A DNA stretch of 64,000 nt from Acidovorax temperans (GCF_006716905.1 NZ_VFPV01000001.1:301501-365500); one strand, 5' to 3'; numbered from the stretch's first letter, positions 28,733-38,110 are shown. Notes: generated from the sequence alone by a model not told the origin. Numbers and translations are program-made.

Positions 28733-28943
28733 GTTGGCCGGTATCCGGGCTGGCGGAACGCCCTCCAATGCCTTCCCAGGCGCTTGTTCAAGGCGCCCAG
28801 TGGCTTGTGAATGGAGAGGGAATCGGATGATTCGTCCGCTGACCGTTGCGGGGGCAGCGCAGGCTGGGCGCACCCATGTTGGGTGAAACCTCCCTGCTTC
28901 CCGTTGAACTGCAGTCTGTGAACCAGCCTGCGAGCACCAACCG
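28733..28943 (-). promoter_or_regulatory. cobalamin (AdoCbl) riboswitch
   Basis: Read on the minus strand, the leader contains the conserved blocks in order: a GGTGCTCG start, AACGGGAAGCAGGGAGG, CCTGCGCTGCCCCCGCAACG, the B12-box element AAGCCACTGGGCGCC, GGGAAGGC, and the closing AGCCCGGATACCGGCC. This is the classic cobalamin riboswitch core. It lies about 100 bp before the btuB start, where it would turn down receptor and salvage gene expression when adenosylcobalamin is plentiful. Confidence 0.93.
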
Positions 28944-29004
28944 TCGGATTTTAAAACCTTGCGGCACCCCGTCCCAAAAAGACAACCCTACAATTGCGAT
29001 CTCT

Positions 29005-29238
29005 ATGGCTGAACCCTCCACCACCGACCAGATCGCCGAGCGTGTCGAGCGCCTGCTCTTGCGCCACGCCGAGTTGCAACGCACCAATGCCTTGTTGGCA
29101 GATCAGGTCAGCGCCCTGACGCAGGAACGCGACTCCCTGAAATCGCGCCTGAACGCGGCTCGCGCCCGGATTGACGCACTGCTCGAGCGGCTGCCTGCCA
29201 ACGCCCCTGTCACCCCTGTCCACAAGGACGCCGAATGA
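29005..29238 (+). CDS. small coiled-coil protein, ZapB-like
   Basis: The 77-residue protein is almost wholly a heptad-patterned coiled coil (ERVERLLLRHAELQRTNALL and SRLNAARARIDALLERL). Its position directly before zapA, overlapping it by 4 bp, and its size match the ZapB-like/TIGR02449 family of cell-division proteins. A TACAAT -10 box at 28989-28994 ends 10 bp before the ATG, so the message may be nearly leaderless. Function is inferred from context. Confidence 0.75.
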   Translation: MAEPSTTDQIAERVERLLLRHAELQRTNALLADQVSALTQERDSLKSRLNAARARIDALLERLPANAPVTPVHKDAE

Positions 29239-29582
29239 AGCAAATCGAGGTCCAAATCCTGCAGCAAAGCTACCTGCTGGCCTGCCCAGACGGACAGGAA
29301 TCACGTTTGCTGGACGCCGTGGAACGGGTGGACACGGCCATGACCCGAATCCGCGATGCAGGCAAGGTGCGTGCACGCGAGCGCATTGCTGTATTGGCGG
29401 CGTTGAACCTGGCTTTTGAAGTGGCCGACCGTGATGCCGCCGCAGCCCAGGCAGCCGCGCAACCTGCGCCCGCCGGTGCACCCATTTCTGCAGTCGCTCC
29501 AACTGAAGAAGATACATTGCGCCTGCAGAGCTTGCTAAGTCGGCTGGACCAAGCCCTCGGGCAGGACGGACAGTTGTTGTAA
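29235..29582 (+). CDS. zapA: cell division protein ZapA
   Basis: The 115-residue protein has the ZapA N-terminal domain (QIEVQILQQSYLLACPDGQE, then RVDTAMTRIRDAGKVRARER and IAVLAALNLAFEV) followed by a coiled-coil C terminus. ZapA bundles FtsZ filaments at the division ring. The 6S RNA gene follows, the same arrangement as in gammaproteobacteria. Confidence 0.92.
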   Translation: MKQIEVQILQQSYLLACPDGQESRLLDAVERVDTAMTRIRDAGKVRARERIAVLAALNLAFEVADRDAAAAQAAAQPAPAGAPISAVAPTEEDTLRLQSLLSRLDQALGQDGQLL

Positions 29583-29755
29583 CTCCCTTCCAGCTGGGTG
29601 AGGCCATCGCTACGCGGTGCCCCCCCGCGCCACCCTCACAGGGGTCATGCCCCATGGGCTTGAAGATGGGCACGCACCAGCGACCTGATCCGAACGCCCG
29701 CCACGGTACTGGCCTATCCGCCTGCAGGGCGATAGCCAAGCGCCTACAATGCAAG

Positions 29756-29930
29756 GGTCTGCGGTGCTGCCGGGCTTTATATTTCCTTGAACCAATGCTC
29801 ACTGAGCACGGGCTTGGTACATCGCCTGATGAGCGTGATCGTCTCGCGTTAGATGAACCCAACGTTAGGCTGCCCTCGCCCACCTGAACCCCCGGTTCAG
29901 GATGCCGGTTCGGTGGCATTCGCAGACACC
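29756..29930 (+). ncRNA. ssrS: 6S RNA
   Basis: The ends pair to form a closing stem (TCTGCG with CGCAGA, TGCC with GGCA). The middle is an open-bubble arrangement between two imperfect arms. A CCTGAACCCCCGGTTCAGG hairpin near 29883-29902 matches the small hairpin on the 3' side of known 6S RNAs. A TACAAT -10 sits at 29745-29750, six bases before the probable start. The position after zapA is the classical locus. 6S RNA mimics an open promoter and sequesters sigma-70 RNA polymerase in stationary phase. End positions are approximate. Confidence 0.85.
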
Positions 29931-30009
29931 TTCTTCCTGGCTGGTGGTCCCACTCATCATCCCGGGTGCGGCCTCTACGCCCCTTCAATGCCCCTCCTGT
30001 GATTCTTCG

Positions 30010-30825
30010 ATGCTGGATCCCCTATTGATTGTTGAGCTGGGTTTATTGGGTTTGTGCACCGGCTTCCTGGCGGGGCTCTTGGGCATTGGTGGCGGCATGC
30101 TGCTGGTGCCTTTTCTGACCTACCTGCTGGGCGCAAGGCAGGTGGCACCAGACCTGGCCGTCAAGATGGCCATCGCCACATCGATGGCCACCATCGTGTT
30201 CACCTCGGTATCCAGCGTGCGTGCACACCACAAGCGTGGAGCCGTGCGTTGGGACATCGTCACCAAGCTCGCTCCAGGCATTGTGCTGGGTGGCTTTGTG
30301 GCCAGCCTCGGTGTGTTCGCACTGCTCAAAGGCAGCTTCCTCGCCGTTTTCTTTGGCCTGTTTGTGAGTTTCTCAGCCGTGCAGATGTTTCTGGACAAGA
30401 AGCCTGCCCCCACACGCCAGATGCCTGGAACCACAGGCCAACTGGGCGCTGGTGGCTTCATCGGCTTTCTGTCTGGGCTGGTCGGTGCAGGAGGTGGCTT
30501 TGTCAGCGTGCCCTTCATGACATGGTGCAACGTACCCATCCACAATGCGGTTGCCACCAGTGCTGCCCTTGGTTTTCCCATCGCGCTGGCCAACGTGCTG
30601 GGCTATGTGATCAGCGGCCAGTCGGTTACCTCGTTGCCTGCAGGTTCTTTGGGCTACGTGTGGCTACCTGCTCTGGGCGTCATTGCCACCTGCAGCGTGC
30701 TCACTGCCCCTCTGGGAGCCAAGGCAGCGCATAACCTTCCGGTCAAAAAGCTCAAACGGGTGTTTGCCAGCCTGCTCTTCGGCTTGGCCGCCTACATGTT
30801 CTGGAAGGGCGCCTTCGCGTCCTGA
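30010..30825 (+). CDS. TauE/SafE-family membrane transporter
   Basis: The 271-residue protein has about eight membrane helices in two repeats, with the paired glycine-rich motifs GFLAGLLGIGGGMLLVPF and GFLSGLVGAGGGFVSVPFM that define the TauE/SafE (DUF81) family. Members export sulfite, sulfoacetate or related organosulfur anions; the substrate here is unknown. The start at MLDPLLIVELGL is chosen because the 36 codons upstream overlap the end of the 6S RNA region and lack membrane-protein character. Confidence 0.85.
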   Translation: MLDPLLIVELGLLGLCTGFLAGLLGIGGGMLLVPFLTYLLGARQVAPDLAVKMAIATSMATIVFTSVSSVRAHHKRGAVRWDIVTKLAPGIVLGGFVASLGVFALLKGSFLAVFFGLFVSFSAVQMFLDKKPAPTRQMPGTTGQLGAGGFIGFLSGLVGAGGGFVSVPFMTWCNVPIHNAVATSAALGFPIALANVLGYVISGQSVTSLPAGSLGYVWLPALGVIATCSVLTAPLGAKAAHNLPVKKLKRVFASLLFGLAAYMFWKGAFAS

Positions 30826-30910
30826 TGCGCCAGCGACCGCGCGGGCTCTGACTACATTGGTGGGCTCGCTGCGATGCGCAGCAATCCCGGGCGCAGCGCC
30901 GGGGAACTGA

Positions 30911-33337
30911 TCAACCCTGAATCCGCTGCTGCACCAGCTCAGGGTTGAGCAGCAGTTCACCCAAGTCCTCGGGCGTAAGGCCCGGGGCACATAAAAAACC
31001 TTGGAATTGGTCGCAGCCCATTTGCTGCAGCAGCTCTTTTTGGGCCAACGTTTCCACCCCCTCGGCCACCACTTCTATGCGCAGTGCATGCCCCATGCTG
31101 ATGACGGCACCCACGATGGCACGGTCGCCCTCATCTTCAGGCAAGCCACGCACGAAGGACTGATCCACCTTGAGCTTCTGGATAGGTAACTTCTTGAGGT
31201 AGCCCAGATTGGAGTACCCCGTCCCGAAGTCATCAATGGCCAGGCGCACACCCAGGTCGCCCAGAAGTCTCAAACGCTGCTCTGTTTCATGCGCATCTTG
31301 GAGCAGGATGCTTTCCGTCAACTCCAATTCCAGCCAGTGAGCTGGGAGCTGGTACGTGGCCAGCAACGCAGTCAGCCGATCGATAAAGTCAGGCTGCCTG
31401 AACTCTAGTGCCGATACGTTGACCGACACCACCATGGGGTGCCCCAACTCCACCCATCCGGCGCACTGACGGATGGCCTGCTCCATGACCCAGGCGCCCA
31501 AAGCAACGATGTAGCCACACTCTTCCGCCAAAGGAATGAACACTGCAGGAGACACCGCACCAAGATCCGGATCCCGCCACCGAAGCAAGGCTTCGGCACC
31601 CGTGATGCGACCTGTCTCCAGATTGACCTGAGGCTGGTAATGCACAGCCATGCGATCCAATCCCAATGCCTGCCGCATGGAATGCTCCAGCTTCATGCGA
31701 GATAGCAAGTTGGCATTCATTTGGGGTTGGTAAAAGCCATAGCTCCCGCGCCCCCTGTCCTTGATGCGGTACATGGCCGTATCTGCCTGCTTGATCAGAT
31801 CGTCCAGTGACAAGCCATCATGCGGGTACAACGCAATACCGATGCTGCACTGAATGGAGAAACCCATGTCATCCAGCGTGAACGGCCGCAGCATCTCATC
31901 CAGAATGCGCCGCGAAACGCCCTCAGCCACCTTGGCATTTCCTCCATGCAGGTAGATCACAAACTCATCTCCACCCAGCCGACAGAGCATGTCGGTCTGG
32001 CGCAGGCAGGTTTGCAGTCGCTCCGCCACCAGCTGAAGAACCCGGTCACCAAAGGGATGCCCCAACGAATCGTTGATGATCTTGAAACGATCGAGATCCA
32101 AAAACAACACGGCGAAGCCATCAGACTGCTCCTGCGCATCCGCAATCGCGGTTTCCACACGCTGTGACAGCAACAATCGGTTGGGCAATCCCGTGAGGAC
32201 ATCGGTGTAAGCGAGCTCCTTGATCCGCTTTTGAGCGTTATGCTGGGCAGTCAGATCGCGCATGAAGCCAATGCTCTGCATGACCTTCCCGCCATCGTCG
32301 TACACGACGACCCAGGAAAGCTGCACCGCACAAGGCGGCAAGCCGACCCGCGGCAGCCAAAGCTCCCCCTCCCAGAAACCCGATGTCTTCCATCCCGCTT
32401 TCACGTCAGTCATCCAGCGGTCTGGACTTTCTAGCTCAAAGAGCGAGACTGCGGGCTGGCCCACGTGCAACTCTGTTGCCGAGCCAATCAGCTTCAGGCA
32501 ACCAGGATTCATGCGCAGGATACGGTGCTGGCTGTCTGCGATGAAAATGGCGTCGAGACTGGATTCGAACACCCGGGCAGCCAGACGCAAATGGGCCTGC
32601 GTTTCCGCCTGACGCGTGACGTCACGGAATGAATACACCCTGCCCACCGGCAGACCACGACTGAACTGCGGTACCGAGCGGCGCTCCAGCACGGTGCCTT
32701 CGGTCAGTTCAAGGATGTCCGAGCTCTCCTGCATCGGATCGGCAGCAATCTCCCGCAACCGCTCGGAATACAGTTCTGCCTCACGCACCTGTTTTGCCAT
32801 GTGCGCAAAAACAGCCGGATCATCACGTCGCGTGAGCAGCTCCGCAGGGATGCGCCAGATGTTGACCAACCGCTGGTTGAAAGCTCGAATGCTGCCATCC
32901 ATGGCGCACACCAGCATGCCATCTGCTGCGGAGTCCAGGGTTGCCCTTAATTCCGATAGCAAAGTCTCCAGCTCTCGCTCGGTAGAACGTTGAGCCGTCA
33001 GATCAATCATGGTCAGGAGGAGAGCCCCTCCCCCATTTGGGAGGGTCACTCCGCGTACGCTTCGCTCCACAGGCACAAGGGCACCGCTGGCATGCAACAC
33101 GCTGGTCTCTGAATGAATGCCTTCTGCCAGGGCCTGCACCGGCTGAGACCAAAACACAAAGTCTTGTGGAGTGGCTGCCAAGCCTTGAACGGGCGTGTTT
33201 ACCAATTCGTGGACGGGCTTACCCACCAGCTCGGCCACAGCGTGGTTGGCGGCAAGAATGAGCAGGGAGGCTTCATCTACCAGGCAAACCGCTTCCAGCA
33301 TCGCGTCCAGCCAGGACTGCGGCAAGGAATAAGTCAC
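30911..33337 (-). CDS. PAS-GGDEF-EAL cyclic-di-GMP signalling protein
   Basis: The 808-residue protein has two or three PAS sensory domains (residues about 10-120, 135-240 and 250-370), a GGDEF diguanylate cyclase domain with intact RLGGDEFVIYLH, and an EAL phosphodiesterase domain with EALLRW and the DDFGTGYSNLGYL loop. Both catalytic signatures look intact, so either or both activities are possible. There is no membrane segment, so it should be cytosolic. The start codon overlaps the stop of the HD-GYP gene upstream by 4 bp, pairing two cyclic-di-GMP enzymes in one transcript. Confidence 0.92.
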   Translation of the reverse strand: MTYSLPQSWLDAMLEAVCLVDEASLLILAANHAVAELVGKPVHELVNTPVQGLAATPQDFVFWSQPVQALAEGIHSETSVLHASGALVPVERSVRGVTLPNGGGALLLTMIDLTAQRSTERELETLLSELRATLDSAADGMLVCAMDGSIRAFNQRLVNIWRIPAELLTRRDDPAVFAHMAKQVREAELYSERLREIAADPMQESSDILELTEGTVLERRSVPQFSRGLPVGRVYSFRDVTRQAETQAHLRLAARVFESSLDAIFIADSQHRILRMNPGCLKLIGSATELHVGQPAVSLFELESPDRWMTDVKAGWKTSGFWEGELWLPRVGLPPCAVQLSWVVVYDDGGKVMQSIGFMRDLTAQHNAQKRIKELAYTDVLTGLPNRLLLSQRVETAIADAQEQSDGFAVLFLDLDRFKIINDSLGHPFGDRVLQLVAERLQTCLRQTDMLCRLGGDEFVIYLHGGNAKVAEGVSRRILDEMLRPFTLDDMGFSIQCSIGIALYPHDGLSLDDLIKQADTAMYRIKDRGRGSYGFYQPQMNANLLSRMKLEHSMRQALGLDRMAVHYQPQVNLETGRITGAEALLRWRDPDLGAVSPAVFIPLAEECGYIVALGAWVMEQAIRQCAGWVELGHPMVVSVNVSALEFRQPDFIDRLTALLATYQLPAHWLELELTESILLQDAHETEQRLRLLGDLGVRLAIDDFGTGYSNLGYLKKLPIQKLKVDQSFVRGLPEDEGDRAIVGAVISMGHALRIEVVAEGVETLAQKELLQQMGCDQFQGFLCAPGLTPEDLGELLLNPELVQQRIQG

Positions 33338-34656
33338 GACGCCTGGGCCTCTGAGTCAGGAGCGTCGGAGTTCACGGCACGCTCAAAGAAATAGCAGATG
33401 CGCTTGCGTGGAGACAGATAGTCCAGCGCATCACGGGGCAACTGCGATGGCTTCAAGCTACGACGAATACCCAGCTCAGGGACGGACTCCAGGTCCAAGA
33501 TCGGGGCCTCGTCTTTGGGAACGCGCGAGTCATGCACGATCACCCGAGGGCGCAGGGGGCGCGAGGAATTGACCGAGGCCACGATGGCATAACGGTCATT
33601 CACCAATTGCACGATGGAGCCGGGGGGATAGACCCCCATCATGCGGATGAAAGCGCCGAGCACTACAGAATCGAAACGTGCCTTGTGCTGCGCAAAGATG
33701 ATCGACAGGGTTTCGTGGGGGGTCAACCCTCCCCCCCCCACCGGACTGCACATGCGGTCGTAGTGGTTGACCAGAGCCACCACCTGGCTGGAACGCCCCA
33801 ACTCCGAAGCACGCCTTTGCAGCGGGAACCCAGAGCCATCCACCATTTCGTGGTGCTGGGCAATCGTCGCGAGGACTGCCTTGCCCCATCCCATGCGGGT
33901 GGCAAGAGCGACCGATGCAGCAACATGGCTTTCATACTTCACACGCTCTGCTGGCGTCATGGCGGGTGAGGCAAAAGCGACGCGCAACGGCATGCCGACC
34001 TTGCCGATGTCATGCAACAGCGCTGCGACTCCCAAATCATGAAGCTCGGCGCTCTTCATCCCGAGTGCCTTGCCCAGCAGCAGACTGAGAACCATCACAT
34101 TGACGGGGTGCAAGGCCCCGGGTTCTCCTACCCCCTCGGAAAGAAGGCGAATGGCCGAGTCCCCATTTTCCAGAAGGTCTGTAACGCACTCGGCAACCAA
34201 AGACTGCCCTTCTGCCTGAGCCTGCTGGGGCTGCTGGACCACCAGCTTTTCCATCGACATGTATTGCTTGGTAGCCTGCCTAAACCGCCGGTCACAAGCG
34301 AGGAGCGACGCGTTCTGAGCTGCAAGCAACATTCTGCGGCGCAACGCTGCCGACTCGCCTGGCGAGGAGTAAGTGGGCTGTTCAGCAGGCGCGCCGCTGG
34401 AGTCCGCCGAGCCATCAGTTGCATTGCCGGATGAATTTACAGGGGTGGCCAGTAACCCATCACGAAATTCTGGATCGCTCTTTTTGGGAAGAACTTTGAC
34501 GCTTGTGAGCCCCAATTCGCGCAAAGTGGCAATCTGCTCTGCCGAACCAATCCGAAAGCTGCTCACCGGAAAGGGATGGTGCATCCAGCCCAGATCCAAC
34601 TGGATATACATGCCAATACGCAATTGGCTTATATCGATGAGAACGAACGTATTCAC
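33334..34656 (-). CDS. HD-GYP-domain cyclic-di-GMP phosphodiesterase, degenerate GYP
   Basis: The 440-residue protein starts with the DUF3391-type domain (VLIDISQLRIGMYIQLDLGW). An HD-GYP domain follows: LHDIGKVGMPLRVAF supplies the HD metal site and HHEMVDGSGFPLQR the GYP region, which here reads GFP. A C-terminal part (VYPPGSIVQLVNDRYAIV) matches the family. HD-GYP enzymes hydrolyse cyclic-di-GMP; the changed tyrosine may or may not matter. No ATG lies near the domain start. The GTG at 34656 fits best, with another GTG at 34698 as the alternative. Confidence 0.88.
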   Translation of the reverse strand: MNTFVLIDISQLRIGMYIQLDLGWMHHPFPVSSFRIGSAEQIATLRELGLTSVKVLPKKSDPEFRDGLLATPVNSSGNATDGSADSSGAPAEQPTYSSPGESAALRRRMLLAAQNASLLACDRRFRQATKQYMSMEKLVVQQPQQAQAEGQSLVAECVTDLLENGDSAIRLLSEGVGEPGALHPVNVMVLSLLLGKALGMKSAELHDLGVAALLHDIGKVGMPLRVAFASPAMTPAERVKYESHVAASVALATRMGWGKAVLATIAQHHEMVDGSGFPLQRRASELGRSSQVVALVNHYDRMCSPVGGGGLTPHETLSIIFAQHKARFDSVVLGAFIRMMGVYPPGSIVQLVNDRYAIVASVNSSRPLRPRVIVHDSRVPKDEAPILDLESVPELGIRRSLKPSQLPRDALDYLSPRKRICYFFERAVNSDAPDSEAQAS

Positions 34657-34698
34657 AACAGCCCGGGAATAGGAAGCAAAAGGTAACAATAGAACCAC

Positions 34699-34971
34699 AA
34701 TTGTTGGGGCCCATTATCACCACTTCTGATGCTTCCTTGAGGAACGTGGTGTCTCGCCTCGGATGCAAATGTCTTTTGCATGCTCAGTGCAGACAGCCTC
34801 TTAACAAGGGAGAGATTGGTTCACGTTAGCTGCGATGTAATCGCTCCTGACGTATGCAGAGCGCGGGCTCACCACACAAAGGAATGCGGAGCGGCTCGAA
34901 CGTCAATGCGCACGGTCGCCCTTCGACACGCTCGGTTCTGAAAGCGCTGCGGCCTCAGGCCTATGAACACC
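34699..34971. other. intergenic gap without recognised features
   Basis: These 273 bp separate the HD-GYP gene (leaving leftward) from the 3' end of the DsbD-like gene. I see no ORF with codon character, no RNA gene and none of the repeat families in it. It should contain the promoter of the HD-GYP/GGDEF pair. Confidence 0.5.
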
Positions 34972-35709
34972 TCAACGGCACCAGAGCGAGGGCTTGTATA
35001 CCAAATCCATCCACAACGCCCACACGGCGACACCGCAGAGAAGAGCGCCACTGATGCGCGTGCCCCAGTCACCCCGCAGTGAACCCAAACGCTGCCGTAC
35101 CCACCGCCAGGCTAAGGGGCCACCCACGAGCCAAAGACCGCTGCCCACAGCAAACAGCGCCATGGTCCAAGCACCCTGCAAAGGCCCGCCGCTGAGTGCT
35201 GCCACCAGCAAGGCCGAATAGAGCAAACCGCACGGCATGAATGCCCACAATGCGCCCGCACTGGCCACACCTGTTGACGAACCAAGCAGCGGCTGGACAC
35301 GCCCCCAGACTGAACGGCCCGCCTGTTCAATCCAGGCTGGCTGTCGCGACTGGATCAGCATCATCAAACCCCAGGCCAGAATGGCGACGTGCGTCAGGGT
35401 CCACAAAGGCCTAAGTGCCATGGTTTGCTGTGTAAGCCAAGCCAAACTGTCCATGGCCCAGGCCGCCATGGCACCCAGCGCCGCATACCCAACGATGCGC
35501 CCGGCATGAAAAACCCCTGTGCGCAACCACGGCTGGACGGAACGAGGCTTTTTATTTGTCCATTGAATAGGCTGCTCAAGCGCAGTCAAGCCTTCCGGCT
35601 TGCGCCCTACCCCCACCACCGCAGCGCACGGAGCAGAGCACATGGCCAAGCAGTGGCTACCACCCACCAAACCCATGACCAGGGCGGTCCATGCAACAGT
35701 AGCCGACAT
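34972..35709 (-). CDS. DsbD/TauE-like membrane protein of the cbb3 cluster
   Basis: The 245-residue protein has about six membrane helices and the COG2836 pattern GLVGGSHCLAMCSAPCAAV near the N terminus and WAFMPCGLLYSALLVAALSG in the middle, with paired cysteines. Such proteins (annotated sulfite exporter TauE/SafE or cytochrome biogenesis DsbD_2) are common neighbours of ccoGHIS and hemN and are thought to act in metal or redox handling during cbb3 oxidase assembly. The specific role is inferred from this neighbourhood. Confidence 0.8.
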   Translation of the reverse strand: MSATVAWTALVMGLVGGSHCLAMCSAPCAAVVGVGRKPEGLTALEQPIQWTNKKPRSVQPWLRTGVFHAGRIVGYAALGAMAAWAMDSLAWLTQQTMALRPLWTLTHVAILAWGLMMLIQSRQPAWIEQAGRSVWGRVQPLLGSSTGVASAGALWAFMPCGLLYSALLVAALSGGPLQGAWTMALFAVGSGLWLVGGPLAWRWVRQRLGSLRGDWGTRISGALLCGVAVWALWMDLVYKPSLWCR

Positions 35710-35726
35710 GCTGTTCGTAGCCCTGC

Positions 35727-37109
35727 TCAGATGATGCGGGAGAAGCGGGCGCGGGTGCGATCGGCCTGCAGGTAACGATCAAAGACCATCGCAATACCGC
35801 GCACAAAGAACCAGCCCATGGGCGTCACTCGAACGCCTTCACTGCCCAACTCCACCAGACCTTGGGTTTCCATGTCCTTCAAACGGTCCAGTTCAGCAGC
35901 AAAGTACTTTTTGAAGTCGATCAGCCATGCCTGCTCCATCGGCTCAATCAGCAGTTCACCTTGGCACATCAACGCCATGATGGCAGCGCGTCTCACCAAG
36001 TCATCCCGGTTCAATGCCAGCCCCCGAACGACTGGCAGGCGACCCTGGTCAAGGAAATCGTAATACTCATCCAGGGTCTTGGCGTTTTGGCTGTAGGTCG
36101 CCCCAATGCGTCCAATCGCTGACACGCCCAGCCCAATCAAATCGCAATCGGGTTGGGTGCTGTATCCCTGGAAATTGCGGTGCAGGCGCCCCTGCCGTTT
36201 TGCAATGGCCAACGCATCAGTAGGCAAAGCGAAATGATCCATGCCGACGTATACATAGCCAGCGTCAATAAATGCATCCAGCGAACGCGAAAGCATGGCG
36301 ACTTTGGCACCTGCTGTGGGCAACTCCGCTGAAATGATGCGACGCTGGGGCTTGAAGCGCTCAGGCAGATGTGCATATGCGTACAACGCAATGCGATCGG
36401 GTCGAAGCTGGGCAATCTGTGACAACGTCCGATCAAATGACTCAGGGGTTTGGCGTGGCAAGCCGTAAATCAAGTCCACATTGATGGAGTCAAACCCGAT
36501 GGTGCGTGCAGATTCGACCAAAGCAAAAACTTGCTCTGCGGGCTGAACACGGTGTACTGCCTTTTGGACTTCAGAGTCGAAGTCTTGGACGCCAAAACTC
36601 AACCGGTTGAAACCCAACTCTGCCAACAATGCCAGACGCTCCGCGTTGACCGTGCGGGGATCCACTTCGATGGAATATTCCCCACCGGGAGCCAGAGTGA
36701 AGCTGCGCTTGAGCATGGACATCAACTCACACAGCCCATCATCAGACAGGAACGTGGGGGTCCCGCCACCCAGATGCAACTGGCTAACCACCTGCCCCAC
36801 ACCACATTGGGCTGTATGCAAGTCGATTTCGCGGCTCAGGTACCGCAAATAGACATCAGCACGATCATGGTGTTTGGTAATGATCTTGTTGCAAGCGCAG
36901 TAGTAGCATAGCGACTCGCAAAATGGGATGTGTACATACAGCGACAACGGCATGGCTTTGGAGCCTGTCCCCAAATGCCTTTGGGCCAACGCCAAGGCAT
37001 AGTCCTCCTGACCAAAAGCCTCCACAAAACGGTCTGCCGTTGGATAAGAGGTGTATCGGGGACCCGGCACATCAAACCGGGTAAGGAGTTCTGGGGTAAC
37101 AGCGGTCAT
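35727..37109 (-). CDS. hemN: oxygen-independent coproporphyrinogen III oxidase
   Basis: The 460-residue radical SAM enzyme converts coproporphyrinogen III to protoporphyrinogen IX without oxygen, supplying heme under microaerobic conditions. The cluster-binding cysteines are in HIPFCESLCYYCACNKI, and GGGTPTFLSDDGL and the N-terminal YTSYPTADRF are typical of true HemN rather than HemW. It is divergent from fnr, with an FNR box between them at 37161-37174, so induction by Fnr is likely. Confidence 0.95.
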   Translation of the reverse strand: MTAVTPELLTRFDVPGPRYTSYPTADRFVEAFGQEDYALALAQRHLGTGSKAMPLSLYVHIPFCESLCYYCACNKIITKHHDRADVYLRYLSREIDLHTAQCGVGQVVSQLHLGGGTPTFLSDDGLCELMSMLKRSFTLAPGGEYSIEVDPRTVNAERLALLAELGFNRLSFGVQDFDSEVQKAVHRVQPAEQVFALVESARTIGFDSINVDLIYGLPRQTPESFDRTLSQIAQLRPDRIALYAYAHLPERFKPQRRIISAELPTAGAKVAMLSRSLDAFIDAGYVYVGMDHFALPTDALAIAKRQGRLHRNFQGYSTQPDCDLIGLGVSAIGRIGATYSQNAKTLDEYYDFLDQGRLPVVRGLALNRDDLVRRAAIMALMCQGELLIEPMEQAWLIDFKKYFAAELDRLKDMETQGLVELGSEGVRVTPMGWFFVRGIAMVFDRYLQADRTRARFSRII

Positions 37110-37160
37110 GAGATATCCTTGCGTACTCGGTTACTGTGCCGCACCTTACCCTCTTCGTCC

Positions 37161-37174
37161 TTGACCTGAATCAA
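37161..37174. promoter_or_regulatory. FNR box between hemN and fnr
   Basis: TTGACCTGAATCAA matches the FNR consensus TTGAT-N4-ATCAA at 9 of 10 positions. It lies 52 bp before hemN and 124 bp before fnr, so it could activate hemN and autoregulate fnr. Confidence 0.8.
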
Positions 37175-37297
37175 GTGAACCCACTGCTGGTGGAGCGACA
37201 ATTTGATGCATATCATCCGCTTCTAAGCACTGTGCGAGGCACTTCGGCCTCTCTCGTCGAGCACGATATGCTCGAACAACCAACTGGTTTCTGCGCC

Positions 37298-38020
37298 ATG
37301 AATCCGCTCACCATCAAAGTCGCCTGCTCCAACTGCAATCTCCGTGAGCTTTGCATGCCTGTGGGGCTCAACGAAGAGCAGCTGCAACGCATCGACGAAG
37401 TGGTAGCCGTGCGGCGCAAGATCAAGCGCGGCGGAACGCTTTTCCGCAACGGAGAAGCTTTCACCTCGCTGTATGCCATTCGCACGGGCTTCTTCAAGAC
37501 CTGCGTGGCGACAGAAGATGGTCGCGACCAAGTCACAGGATTCCAGATGGCCGGTGAAATCATTGGTCTGGATGGCATTGTGAATGACCATCACACCTGC
37601 GATGCCGTCGCTCTGGAAGACGCGGAAGTTTGCGTCATGCCCTTTGATCGCATAGAGGAATTCTCGCGAGAAGTCACTGCGCTACAGCACCATGTGCACA
37701 AAATCATGAGCCGTGAAATCGTGCGTGAGCATGGCGTGATGCTGCTGCTCGGAAGCATGCGAGCAGAAGAGCGTCTGGCAGCGTTTTTGCTCAATTTGGT
37801 GCAACGCCTGCACGCGCGAGGTTTCTCTCAATCGGAACTGGTGTTGCGAATGACGCGAGAAGAAATTGGCAGTTATCTCGGCCTCAAGCTTGAAACCGTG
37901 AGCCGCACCTTCTCCAAGTTCGTAGAAGAAGGCACCGTGGAAGTGCGGCAAAGACATGTCCGCATTCTAGATACCGATGCCCTACGCCGCATCGTGAACA
38001 ACCAACAAGCCTGCCACTGA
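37298..38020 (+). CDS. fnr: anaerobic regulator Fnr
   Basis: The 240-residue protein is a CRP/FNR-family regulator with the oxygen-sensing [4Fe-4S] ligands: Cys10, Cys13 and Cys19 in ACSNCNLRELC, plus Cys112 in AEVCVMPF. The recognition helix carries the FNR-specific E-x2-SR pattern (LKLETVSRTFSKF), fitting the TTGAT-type boxes seen nearby. The start at MNPLTIKVAC is the usual Fnr N terminus; the frame is open for 54 more codons upstream but these cross the FNR box. It is followed by a strong terminator. Confidence 0.95.
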   Translation: MNPLTIKVACSNCNLRELCMPVGLNEEQLQRIDEVVAVRRKIKRGGTLFRNGEAFTSLYAIRTGFFKTCVATEDGRDQVTGFQMAGEIIGLDGIVNDHHTCDAVALEDAEVCVMPFDRIEEFSREVTALQHHVHKIMSREIVREHGVMLLLGSMRAEERLAAFLLNLVQRLHARGFSQSELVLRMTREEIGSYLGLKLETVSRTFSKFVEEGTVEVRQRHVRILDTDALRRIVNNQQACH

Positions 38021-38076
38021 AAAATTTTCGACAGAGGTGCCGGACAACTGACGAGCACTTCGCTGACGCCTCCGAC

Positions 38077-38109
38077 AATGCCGCGCCATACAGCGCGGCA
38101 TTTTTTTTA
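38077..38109 (+). terminator. rho-independent terminator of fnr
   Basis: AATGCCGCGC pairs with GCGCGGCATT around a CATACA loop and is followed directly by eight T residues. It separates fnr from the convergent end of the cco operon. Confidence 0.92.
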
Positions 38110-38110
38110 T

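Noticed and set aside
27092-28810. 572-codon plus-strand ORF opposite btuB
   Set aside because: Long open antisense frames are common in GC-rich genes. The minus strand encodes a clear TonB receptor and the antisense product has no domain character.
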